Origin: Bathynomus jamesi
Lineage: Eukaryota; Arthropoda; Malacostraca; Isopoda; Cirolanidae
Assembly: GCA_023014485.1 (NCBI GenBank)
Contig: JAJOZX010000995.1
Location: 901,001 to 965,000, forward strand
Reading direction: 5' to 3'
DNA: 64,000 bases
Shown here: piece by piece, positions 56,211-64,000 of the stretch
How positions within the stretch are numbered: position 1 is the first letter of the stretch
Layout: each line of letters opens with the position of its first letter
Notes under the pieces: model-generated
The model's input: only the letters and a program-made list of their open reading frames with translations
What the model was told of the DNA's origin: nothing
Databases searched by the model: none
Program-made: the position numbers and the translations under genes

Positions 56211-56214
<4 letters not shown>
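54327..56214 (+). repeat. LTR C of the LARD, 1888 bp
   Basis: It begins TGTAAAAATGAACATG and ends GGAGGGGTTAACA before TA repeats. The last 25 bp differ from LTR A and B (CCATAAACGGAGGGG against CCATAGAAGAAGGAGG). It either ends naturally there or was altered at the border. Confidence 0.8.
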
Positions 56215-56249
<35 letters not shown>

Positions 56250-56980
56250 TCAAGGGCGGATCTAGGCATTTCAGTAAGTGGGTTCAAAGAAAAAAGGGCA
56301 CCCCCTAAAATAAAAAGGGCACAGTACTAAAAAAAATTTCTTAAGACATACCACCAATGAGCCAGTGTAAAATCAATTGTATTGTTTTATTAGATCAGTC
56401 TCATTCAAATATGATACAAAACAGGAAATTTGTTTTTACATAGAAACTACTGGGATTTTGTGTGTCCCAGTGGTCCTTCATATTGCCCCAACAGTCAGTC
56501 TCATTTGTCCCAGCAGTAATGTGCCCCTTGCCCCCCTTTTCCAAAAGTACAGTTATTATATACACTGTATATAATAACATATTGTATAATACAGTATGTT
56601 ATTATTTAAATTTAAGTAATTAAATTTGAAAAATTCTTAGTAAGGAGAAATATTATGGTATACCCTTGTATTTATACAAACGTTTTCTATGATCGATATT
56701 CTCCATATTCCATAAGAGAAAACCATTTGTAAATAGCATGGAAGATCAGTAGAAGTAAAGGAAGTAGTTGCTGGTGTCCTCGGTAATGTTCTCAAGTTTA
56801 AGGTATTTACGAGCAAGCTTTATTTTTTTGTTTGTGTCAGATATATGGGTAGCACTAAATAGTGTAGAATCGGTGCAGAAGGATTAAGGGAGTGATCACC
56901 TGATATAGCATTATGAATTAGAATGTATATTTAGCCTTTGTGCTAAAGCGAATATGACTATAAGTAACTTCCGGTTCTGT
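56215..56980. other. TA repeat, then sequence without recognised gene
   Basis: TA repeats run to about 56247. AAGGGCGGATCTAGGCATTT (56251-56271) and GTGCCCCTTGCCCCCC (56520-56536) look like ends of a small DNA transposon, but I could not pair them or find a target duplication. The rest is AT-rich. Confidence 0.45.
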
Positions 56981-57291
56981 ACAAGTGAAGCTAAAGACAC
57001 TCTTTCGTACTTTCTGCAGTAATATATACAGACAACAACTCTGGGTGAATTATAAAAGAGGTTCTGGCAGAACCCTAAATTTGCTGTACAACAGGTCTTT
57101 TAGACTCTTACGTAAATTACCCCCGAGATGCTTAACTTCGCAAATGTTTGCTACCCGCAATGTTCCGAGCTTCCCGGAGGTAACAAGACGTGCTCAATAC
57201 AGTCTAAAATCAGTCAGAATTAAAAAAGATCAACCAAACCGATTATCCAAGCTATCCATGAGTCCTGCCGTTTGTCCTCTAAGGCCTAAGC

Positions 57292-57800
57292 CAGTGGTGG
57301 CGAACCTTTTTTGCTGGTGGGTCATTTTTGTTACTTTTGATTTTTAAAAAATAAAATTTGATCACAATAATTTATTTACTTACTATTTTTAGTGAGAAAC
57401 TTGTTGGATTTTAGCTACTAATGTTTTGATCCGAGGTTTATATTTAGTTGTCTTTAGTCTCACACATGCAGCATTCATATATGTGCCAATGCGATTCCTA
57501 GTGGTGGATTTGACGAAATTCATGAAGCAAAACAACTGTTCACATGAATAAGATGAACCAAACATTGTTAGCAGAGCTAATGCTAGCTTTTTCATCGCTG
57601 CAAAAGAATTTGGTAGAGTTCCATTCTGCAAGAATAAGATTCTCTAATCTTTCTCTTGATTGTTGTTCTCTGGTTACACCCAAAATTGACAGAAAATATT
57701 AAAAGGCAGAAAATATTAAAAATTAAAGTCATATTTTATTTAAATAAGAGCTCGTGGTTCACTAAAAATTGCCTCATGGGTCAGTGGTTCGCCATCACTG
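57292..57800 (-). mobile_element. hAT element remnant, 509 bp, perfect 8-bp target duplication
   Basis: The ends are CAGTGGTGGCGAACC and the complement of CAGTGATGGCGAACC. GCCTAAGC lies on both sides (57284-57291 and 57801-57808). It keeps the last part of a hAT transposase on the minus strand, so it arose by internal deletion of an autonomous element. It sits inside a LINE tail. Confidence 0.95.
57389..57631 (-). pseudogene. hAT transposase C-terminal dimerisation domain
   Basis: The text runs LALLTMFGSSYSCEQLFCFM, then NFVKSTTRNRIGTYMNAACV and RLKTTKYKPRIKTL. The SCEQLF-x-MNxVKSxxRNR pattern is the hAT C-terminal (dimerisation) region of the Charlie-like group. All catalytic residues upstream are deleted. 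The shown start is only the first methionine of the surviving frame. Confidence 0.88.
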
Positions 57801-59795
57801 GCCTAAGCTATGGAATTCTTGGTACGAAAACTTCTGTCTGCAGCTCTATTTAAATTCGACATTACTGTATTATTTCTAATCAATTGTATATATTTTTATC
57901 CTTAGTATGTGAACTGTCATTGTCTTAATAATATTTCGTATGGACTATAGTCTGTCAATAAACCTTCTCATTTTCATCTTCATTTTCAAGAGTACCTGAG
58001 ACACTAGTGAAAGAGTGTAATTGTAATTTTTGCACTTCTGTATTAAATTTATAGGATCGTTTCCGTTTGGGGGCTAGCAGCGAATTTTAATAAAAATCAG
58101 TATACTAATGTTCTTGTTGTTGTTGGTTAGCCGATCAGCCCACCCTGATCGAGCAAGCTGGCGGCACGCAGGTAACCGATCGCCCTCTCCGGAGTGGACC
58201 AGAGGTTCAGCGCACTAGTGATGTTGTGTTGTGTTCTATGTTGTGCGAGAGCGGTACAGTCTGTCATAATGTGTGCAATTGTTTGTGGTGTGTCCTGGCA
58301 CAGGTGGCAGGTGTCGTCTGTGGAGTTGTCTAGTCTGTGTTTATATGTCTAAGTTGGGGTGATGTCCACATCGGAATCGTGCTAAGTTAATTCGATCCGA
58401 TCTGCTGAGGCTGATCTCTGACCTGTCAATGGATGGCGGCTTCGCACCTAGGACCGCAATCGGACCGAGTTGTGTCAGTGCTTTGTGGGTTAGGTGTGTG
58501 TGTGTGTGTGTATGTGTTTTCTGTACTGTATGATGTCTGTGGGGCGTGGTATGGAATGGAGTATTTGGTTATAATGTCTCTCTGGTGTTACCTTAATGGT
58601 GCGAGGTGTCGGTGCATGATTGTACATGTAGTGGCAAGGGTGTTGTGGGTTAGTTGTCGCTGCTGCCATGAATTGTGTTCCCCTCATGTCTAAATGTTTC
58701 CTAACTTTCAGTAGTTTTGTTTCTGTGTGCAGGTGTTCTATTGGTGTTGTTTGAGTGCATCCTGTAATGATACGAATTGCGTTGTTTTGTATTGTCTGTA
58801 AGGTGTTTATGTGTGTGTTTGAGATAATGGGTGCCCAGCATGGGCTAGCATAGTCCATAACTGAGCGAATATATTGTTTGTATGTGAGTGATGTTGTTTC
58901 CTGCTGGTGTCCAAAGTTTGTGCCTGTTAGTACCCTAAGCGTGTTAAGTCTTGACGTACATTTGTTTTTAATGTCGTGAATGTGGTTTGCAAAAGATAAT
59001 GATGTGTTGTATGTGACCCCAAGTACTTTGGTCCTGTGAGTGTGTGGAATGTTGGTGTTGGTTAGTGTAAGCTGTGGAGTTATCTGGTGTTCTTTTGTAT
59101 TGCTTGTAAGCATGGTGATGGTTGATTTTGTGGGCGCTACTTTGAGTTTATTGTGTATGAGCCAGTCTTGTATACTGTTTATGTATGTTTGTAGGTTATT
59201 TGTAGCGGTGACGATGTTGTTGTGGGTGAATGTTAGAGTGATTTCACCTGCATATGATGATAAGGTAAGCTTGTTATCTATGGGTGTTAGAATGTCATGC
59301 ATGTATAAGTTGAAGAGTGTTGGTGAGAGAACAGAGCCTTGAGGGACCACGTTCGGAAAAAGCTTGTTTTTGGATGACTTGCCATTAAATGTGACATGTG
59401 AGTATCTTCCTGAAAAATAGTTGCTCAGCCATCTTTTAGTGTTATTGTGCATGTTTGTGTTGAGTATTTTGTTTATGAGAGGGAAGCGTGGGATAGCATA
59501 AAATGCTTTACTAATGTCTATTGTTGCTAATAGGGTACGTTGAGCTGGTCGTCTGGAGTTGATGCCATCCATGATGTGCTGCGTAAGGTTCGTGAGTAAT
59601 GTCGTGGTTGAGTGGTGAGGTCTGAATCCATATTGAGAAGGCGATAGTGGTATGTGTGGCTTGGTGATTTGTAAGATTAATCTTTCTGTTACTTTGGAAG
59701 GTGTGCGTAGTAAAGTAGTGGGTCTATAGGAAGCTGGTTCTGTTGGATTTTTGTTTGGATTGAGTAGTGTAATAATTTTACCTTGTTTCCATATG

Positions 59796-59953
59796 AATTG
59801 AATTTTTTTGTTGAATTGAATAACCTTTATTAATAATAAGATAAATACAGTAGTCTTTTTACACTTTACAATTTTTACAATGACATGAATAATTGTGAAG
59901 CTCGACTATTTATTTTTTATTTAATTTGGCCCTTAAGCTTTAGGCTTTACTGG
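59796..59953 (-). mobile_element. 3-prime fragment of the L2/CR1-like LINE, nested
   Basis: The 158 bp match 9885-10012, including GAATTGAATAACC at one end and CCCTTAAGCTTTAGG at the other. It interrupts the coding line of the surrounding reverse transcriptase. It is a severely 5-prime truncated insertion. Confidence 0.85.
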
Positions 59954-60443
59954 GAATAATACAGTGTTGGTATGAATATGTGCTGATATTTGTGAGAGCT
60001 AGTATTCCCTGTGGGCCCAAGTGTTTAAGGTGTATGTTAGATATGTTGTCTGGTCCAGTAACCTTCGAATTCTTAATGTTTTTGATGATCTTCGTGGTCT
60101 GGTCTGTATTGAAGGGTGTAATGGTCGTGTCGAGTCTGTAGGTTTTCTTGTGCCTGGCTGTTTGTCTGTCTGCGTGTTTCTGGTTGTTGTCTCTGTTTAA
60201 GTGATTTATCTTTACGTAGTGATTAACTAGAATGTTAGCTTGTTGTGTATATGTTGGGATATTATTTTGGCTGCGACAGATAGCCGCGTGTGAGGTGTGA
60301 ATGCCACTGTTAGAGTGGGTAATGCTGTTTATAGTCTTGTATAGACTGGATGTATTTGTGGAGTGGTTTAGTGTTGTTATGAATTCCCTAAATGTTTCTG
60401 TTTGTTTTTCTTTGAGTTTGTTATTTATTTCTGTGTTGAGCTG

Positions 60444-61049
60444 CGTGACCCGACAATTCAGCGCAGGACAATTCAGCGCCGACAATTCAGCGCAAGACAA
60501 TTCAGCGCAAAGACAATTCAGCGCAAGACAATTCAGCGCAAGACAATTCAGCGCGAAAATACCAACAAAGAAGAAGAAAGAACAAATCCAGAGGGAAGAG
60601 AGGCTTGCAACTGTTAGGTTAGGTTAGGTTAGGTTAGGTTAGGTTTCTAGTTTTTGAAATAAAATCTTAATTTTAACAATTCTAACAAATTTTGTTTTTT
60701 TTAAATAAAATTTTAATAATTATACTCCTTTGAATTTTATCTCCGATTTGTCACTCCTTCGTTATGTCACTCCTTCGTTACGGTATTTATGTCACTCCTT
60801 TGTTATGTCACTCCTTTGAAATGTCACTCCTTCGATACAGACCCAATTTAGCATATATATAAATATACAAATTTTTCTCTTTTTTATTTATTGCGATTTA
60901 TTTTTATTATTTTTAACTAAACTTTTAACTGTACTGACTTGCGCTGAATTGTCGGCGCTGAATTGTCTTGCGCTGAATTGTCTTTGCGCTGAATTGTCGG
61001 CGCTGAATTGTCGGCGCTGAATTGTCCTGCGCTGAATTGTCGGTGCTCC
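60444..61049. mobile_element. Foldback element with repeat-array ends, 9-bp target duplication
   Basis: Both ends are arrays of a 13- to 15-bp unit GACAATTCAGCGCA: seven on the left (60471-60553 and start), seven in reverse on the right (60947-61043). GTTGAGCTG stands at 60435-60443 and 61050-61058. Inside are a TTAGG run, an AT-rich part and five or six TATGTCACTCCTTCG-type repeats (60745-60840). It has no coding capacity. Inverted tandem arrays plus a 9-bp duplication fit foldback or Mutator-like elements. Confidence 0.9.
60614..60643 (+). repeat. (TTAGG)6, arthropod telomere-type repeat inside a foldback element
   Basis: Six exact TTAGG units. TTAGG is the telomere repeat of most arthropods. 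Here it is interstitial and part of a mobile element, not a chromosome end. Confidence 0.95.
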
Positions 61050-61480
61050 GTTGAGCTGTTGTATCTGTTGTTTTATGGCTTCTGTGTGCGGTGTTTGTGT
61101 GTTATGTTTGAGGTTGTTACGTTGCCTTATGAGGTGGGCTATTTCTCTAGTGTAATTTGGGTTGTATTTCCTAATGTTGCCCTCGGGTATGTATTGTTTG
61201 CATTATTGATGATCTGATTGAATGTCTTGAGTGTTGTATTGATGTTTATGATGGGTGTGCTGTTTAATGTGGTGAATTGTTCCTCAGTCTGTATTTTGAA
61301 CTGTTCCCAATCAGCTTTCTTGTAATTTCTGTAAGTGTGCCTAAGGCTGTTGGGGCAGAGGGTATACTAATGCAGTTTTAGTCACTGATTTCAAAAATAA
61401 CTTTCTTTTTTTTTGGAGAAATGAAAAACAAACATGTTAGAGTACTTTAAATAATTAATGTGTCTTTAACGAAAATATCA

Positions 61481-61742
61481 TGACTTAATCTAACCAATCG
61501 TCAAGGGCGTACAGTTGACCTAACCGGGCATTCAATTGACCTAACCTGGCATTCAATTGACCTAACTGGGCATTAATTCTTGATTTTTTTCTGCTACTTT
61601 TACGAATCTGCCTGGATCCTTCAGAAAACGTATTCTTCGTAAAGTTGCACTTTTTACCGTTTGACCGACGCTTTTGGCAACAAAAGGACTGAGTATTTTT
61701 ATCAAAGGAACACACTTTCCCACACTTAGAGCACTTTTTCAT
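61481..61742 (-). pseudogene. Zinc-ribbon fragment (Merlin/ISXO2-like) fused to a short repeat
   Basis: The 85-residue frame begins MKKCSKCGKVCSFDKNTQSF, continues CCQKRRSNGKKCNFTKNTFS and EGSRQI. CxxC...C...C followed by xxNTFSEGS resembles the N-terminal zinc ribbon of Merlin and IS1595/ISXO2 transposases. The DDE domain is absent. The frame ends in three QLNARLG units made by a DNA repeat of CCTAACCGGGCATTCAATTG type (61515-61575). It lies within the Merlin-like inverted ends. Confidence 0.6.
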
Positions 61743-61955
61743 AAACAGTAGCAGTTTGTGACTCGGGCTAAATTTAACACAATCCTCTGTAACTAGTTTA
61801 AGCTAGTTCAAACACATTAATTATTTAAAGTGCTCTAACATGTTTGTTTCTCATTTCTCAAAAAAAAAAAGTTACTTTTGAAATCAGTGACCAAAACTAC
61901 ATTAGTATACCGATTTTCATTAAAATTCGCTGCTAGCCCCCAAACGGAAAAGACC

Positions 61956-62190
61956 CAATTTATATCCAATATTAGGCTGCTGTTAAAATATAAGTAACCT
62001 ACATTCTCCTAATTTATATTAACTATTAGGCTATTCTAAATTAAGCTACACCTTCTTAATTTATATCCAGTAGTAGGCTACTATAAATTAGGCTACACAT
62101 TCCTAATTTATGTCCAGGAGGCTATCAGGCTGTTATAAATTAGCCTACACTTCCTTAAGTTACACCCGGTGATATGGCTGCACCAGTACT
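61956..62190. other. AT-rich spacer with degenerate repeats
   Basis: Three to four imperfect copies of a TAATTTATATCCA-TAGGCTACTATAAATTAGGCTACA-type unit of about 50 bp. No gene. Confidence 0.6.
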
Positions 62191-64000
62191 CAGGGCCGCA
62201 TTTAGGGGGTGGCGCACCGGGCAACTGTCCAAGGCCCCGCGCCCGATGAGTCCAGCAAATTTCAATTGAAAAAATTAAACGTCACGTATTTGCCATCTGC
62301 GACGAGTTTTACTTTTTCCGGGAGGCGGCATGGCATCAGGCATTCTAATATCCGCTTTGATGGTATTTAATTTGTTGTTCTTGATAGTGTTACTCATTTC
62401 TAATGTTGTTACTAACTTCTTGTTGTTTCTGTTGCAGATTCATGATTTATGTTCTTATTGTTGGCATTGTAATACGTACAACATGGAAACGAGCCGTGAC
62501 CGGGATCGAAGGAGGAAATATAAACCCGGTAGTGAAAAGCGTAAGGATAAGAAGCGCAGAAAAGAGTTTCTTGCGACGGTGCCGAAACTGACTAATTGGA
62601 TTAAATCATCAGCAACTAAGTCAGCCCCTTCAGCAGGCCCACCAGCTGCCTCCGCTACTTCAGCAGCTGCGTTTTCAGAAGACGCGTCTACGTCAGTGCG
62701 TTCAGCAAGCCCATCAGCTGCCTCCACTACTTCAGCAGCTGCATTTTCAGGAGACTAGTCTACGTTAACCCCTTCAACAGGCCCACCAGTTGCCTCCGCT
62801 ACATCAGCAGCTGCCCCTTCAGAAGACCCGTCTACGTCAGTGCGTTCAGCAGGCCCACCAGCTTCAGGACATACAATTAATGACATTGGTTTGTGACCAC
62901 AAGTGCTGACCGATGACTTTAGAGAGTTCTGGATAGAGCGGGGAACATCAGATTGCTGAAATTATGACAGCGACTTCAGTAACTCTTCAACTACTGAAAG
63001 TGGTACAACACGCCGATGTACGAAGACATTATTTGTTAAGAAACATAGCCTGACGAATGAGAGGATTGAGGTGTCATGGCTGTGCTATTCTGAGTCCACA
63101 GGCTGTGTTTACTGTTTTGTCTGTAAATTAATGTCGAGGGCGGACAGCAAGTTCACAATCAGGTTCAACGACTGGACGCATGGTAGACAATCGGTCGAAG
63201 CACACGGAAAATGTGAGCAACGTATGGAGTCGATGAGATATTTGTTGGTTAGAAAGCTGTCTCCGGCCGTGTTGATTCGGAACTGGTGAACCAGTTTGAA
63301 AAGGAGTGCAACTACTGGCAGGAAGTTTTGCGGCGCTGTGTCGACGTTATCAAGTATATCACGTCACAAGGACAAGCAATTCGTGGACACAACTCCCGTT
63401 TCGGTTCACCAAACAACGGCAACTATTACGGAATTTTGGAACTTTTAAGTAAGTATGACAGTTTTCTAGCTGTGCATATAAGCGAGCATGCCAACAAAGG
63501 TAGCGGACACACCTCGTATCTCTCTCATTTCATTTGCGAGGAACTCATACTGTTGATGGCCGATAAAGTACTTCAGACGATTACCCGAGAAATCCAGCAG
63601 TCAAAATACTACTCTCTATCCGTCGACTCTACGCCTGATGTTTCCCACACCGATCAACTGTGCTTCACCGTCCGATATGTGGTTGAGTCTGGGTCCGTCG
63701 AGCAATTTCTACAGTTCATACCTATGAACACATACAGGAAAAGGAATCGCCGACGTGGTCCTCAACTTTCTGGAGACGCATGGCATTCGAATTGGAGACT
63801 GCAGAGGACAGTCTTATGATAACGCAAGCAATATGGCAGGGAAATACAACGGCGAAAAGAGCCACATCAAGTCAAAATCTCCGTATGCTGAGTTTGTGCC
63901 ATGCATGTGCCACTCACTAAATCTTGTGGGTAAATCAGCAGTGGACAGTTGCACAGCAGCCATTGAATTGTTTATGCTCATTCAGAATGTCTACACGTTT
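62191..64000 (+). mobile_element. hAT transposon (TTF/DUF4371 type), left part, runs off the window
   Basis: A possible left end is CAGGGCCGCATTTAGGGGGT at 62191, a CAGGGxC start usual for hAT. The transposase follows on the plus strand. The right end lies beyond 64000, so no target duplication can be checked. Confidence 0.75.
62483..64000 (+). pseudogene. hAT transposase with TTF zinc finger and DUF4371, partial, stops present
   Basis: It starts METSRDRDRRRKYKPGSEKR, a basic tract, then AAS/PSA-rich tandem repeats (62610-62870) broken by a stop at 62756. After stops near 62895 and 62957, SLTNERIEVSWLCYSESTGC, YCFVCKLMS and FNDWTHGRQSVEAHGKCEQR form a TTF-type zinc finger. A shift near 63285 leads to VNQFEKECNYWQEVLRRCVD and FGSPNNGNYYGILELLSKYD (DUF4371). 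YYSLSVDSTPDVSHTDQLCF gives the first acid. A further shift near 63735 leads to GQSYDNASNMAGKY (second acid) and VPCMCHSLNLVGK (CxxH). CTTCTTGTTGTTTCTGTTGCAG at 62416-62437 resembles an intron acceptor just upstream. Confidence 0.88.

Larger units (their letters stand above)
40042..56214 (+). mobile_element. Tandem non-coding LTR retrotransposon (LARD type), LTR-int-LTR-int-LTR
   Basis: The order is LTR A, internal A, LTR B, internal B, LTR C. Each LTR starts TGTAAAAATG and ends TAACA (TG...CA rule). A primer-binding site lies 5 bp after LTR A and B, and a polypurine tract 3 bp before LTR B and C. Outer flanks are TATATA on both sides, which fits a short target duplication in a TA repeat. The unit is about 5.7 kb without the foreign insert. 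No gag, protease, reverse transcriptase or integrase can be read, so it depends on another element. Two internals sharing one middle LTR point to recombination between LTRs. The strand follows primer site and polypurine tract. Confidence 0.85.
56985..57860 (+). pseudogene. LINE C-terminal fragment split by a hAT remnant
   Basis: The frame reads TFCSNIYRQQLWVNYKRGSG, then LNLLYNRSFRLLRKLPPRCL and MFATRNVPSFPEVTRRAQYS, the conserved C-terminal end of several LINE reverse transcriptases. It is cut at 57291 by the hAT remnant and continues after 57808 with SYGILGTKTSVCSSI. An AATAAA-rich tail (57955-57985) follows. The N-terminal parts are absent, as in 5-prime truncated LINE copies. Confidence 0.75.
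58490..61330 (-). pseudogene. LINE reverse transcriptase, YAGE instead of YADD, two insertions
   Basis: From high coordinates: KADWEQFKIQTEEQFTTLN near 61317, then a foldback element, then LNTEINNKLKEKQTETFREF, SLYKTINSITH and NSKVTGPDNISNIHLKHLGP (60460-60010). A foreign LINE 3-prime fragment cuts YQHCIIPS. The text continues with PNKNPTEPASYRPT, SQYGFRPHHSTTTLLTNL, ATIDISKAFYAIPRFPLINK (second D is Y), VVPQGSVLSPTLFNLYMHDI and SSYAGEITLTF, where YADD reads YAGE. DWLIHNKLKVAPTKSTITML and the C-terminal MDYASPCWAPIISNTHINTL complete it. The long frame 59572-58490 is open except at its ends. Active-site changes make it inactive. Confidence 0.9.
58111..61361 (-). mobile_element. LINE with 11-bp target duplication inside the Merlin-like end
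   Basis: Identical GTATACTAATG copies stand at 58100-58110 and 61362-61372. The 3-prime end on the minus strand finishes in a CAACAACAACAAG-type tail at 58111-58125. The copy is 5-prime truncated: it starts in the linker before the reverse transcriptase. Two later insertions lie in it (59796-59953 and 60444-61049). Confidence 0.92.
58058..61955. mobile_element. Merlin-like inverted-repeat element, left end split by a LINE
   Basis: Left end 58058-58110 and right end 61900-61955 are inverted copies: GTTTGGGGGCTAGCAGCGAA against its complement. After the LINE insertion the left end continues at 61373 with CAGTTTTAGTCACTGATTTC, matching the right end again. Taken together the inverted ends are about 160 bp long and the element about 640 bp. 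It encodes only a zinc-ribbon piece. I could not find its own target duplication. Assignment to Merlin rests on that zinc ribbon. Confidence 0.75.

Noticed and set aside
40042..56214. Segmental duplication of host DNA rather than a retrotransposon
   Set aside because: Primer site, polypurine tract and TG...CA ends sit at the exact unit borders, which host duplications would not explain. Still testable by genome search.
56248..56540. Small DNA transposon starting AAGGGCGGATCTAGG
   Set aside because: No matching opposite end and no target duplication could be found, so no boundaries can be given.
60614..60643. Chromosome end or telomere boundary
   Set aside because: Thirty bp inside a flanked mobile element with sequence on both sides is interstitial.

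Overview
This window looks like intergenic DNA from a repeat-rich arthropod nuclear genome. I found no ordinary host protein gene that I can defend. The arthropod call rests on three things: the mix of Tc1/mariner, hAT, CR1-like and L2-like elements; the very many TA, CA, TC and ATT microsatellites; and a short run of TTAGG, the usual arthropod telomere unit, at 60614-60643. A decapod crustacean or an insect would both fit, but the species cannot be fixed from the sequence alone. Almost every coding stretch is a transposase or a LINE reverse transcriptase broken by stops or frameshifts.

Layout. 1-9.6 kb: one copy of a tRNA-like repeat (123-488), a deleted mariner with long inverted ends (506-1078), a complete-length BED-finger hAT with an 8-bp target duplication (2309-5208), an internally deleted mariner (5493-6403), a mariner relic (7100-7725) and a near-complete DD37D (maT-like) element (7918-9558). 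9.7-25.1 kb: a stack of nested insertions. A Jockey-like LINE, here called LINE X, is split by an L2/CR1-like LINE on the minus strand, by a 3.16-kb hAT-like transposon of unusual type with a perfect 8-bp duplication, by a 1.1-kb tandem duplication, and by a CR1-like LINE whose ORF1 carries an SGNH esterase domain. That CR1-like LINE is itself split by a hAT MITE and by a Mutator-like inverted-repeat element. 25.3-40 kb: SINEs with tRNA-like heads, microsatellites, three mariner-type elements (one inserted exactly inside a SINE head), two small hAT elements and a LINE fragment, separated by plain AT-rich DNA.

40.0-56.2 kb is the most striking part. It is a tandem non-coding LTR retrotransposon of LARD type: three LTRs of about 1.9 kb (40042-41947, 48620-50500, 54327-56214) alternate with two internal regions that carry a TGGCGACC-type primer-binding site, a polypurine tract and five minisatellites, but no gag or pol. 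The first internal region is interrupted, inside a TA microsatellite, by a 2.7-kb palindromic array of ten tRNA-like repeat units, five on each strand. The second internal region keeps the empty TA site. Another copy of the same tRNA-like unit, also bounded by TA repeats, lies at the left edge of the window.

56.2-64 kb: a LINE tail split by a 509-bp hAT remnant; a Merlin-like inverted-repeat element whose left terminal repeat received a 3.25-kb LINE with an 11-bp target duplication; inside that LINE a LINE 3-prime fragment and a foldback element with repeat-array ends and a 9-bp duplication; and at the right edge the first part of a DUF4371/TTF-type hAT transposase that runs out of the window.

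Most of these genes do not work together. They are successive layers of insertion, and target duplications plus interruptions give a partial order of events. Many frameshifts lie in homopolymers, and one arm of the duplicated retrotransposon is full of one-base deletions. Some apparent decay may therefore be consensus error.
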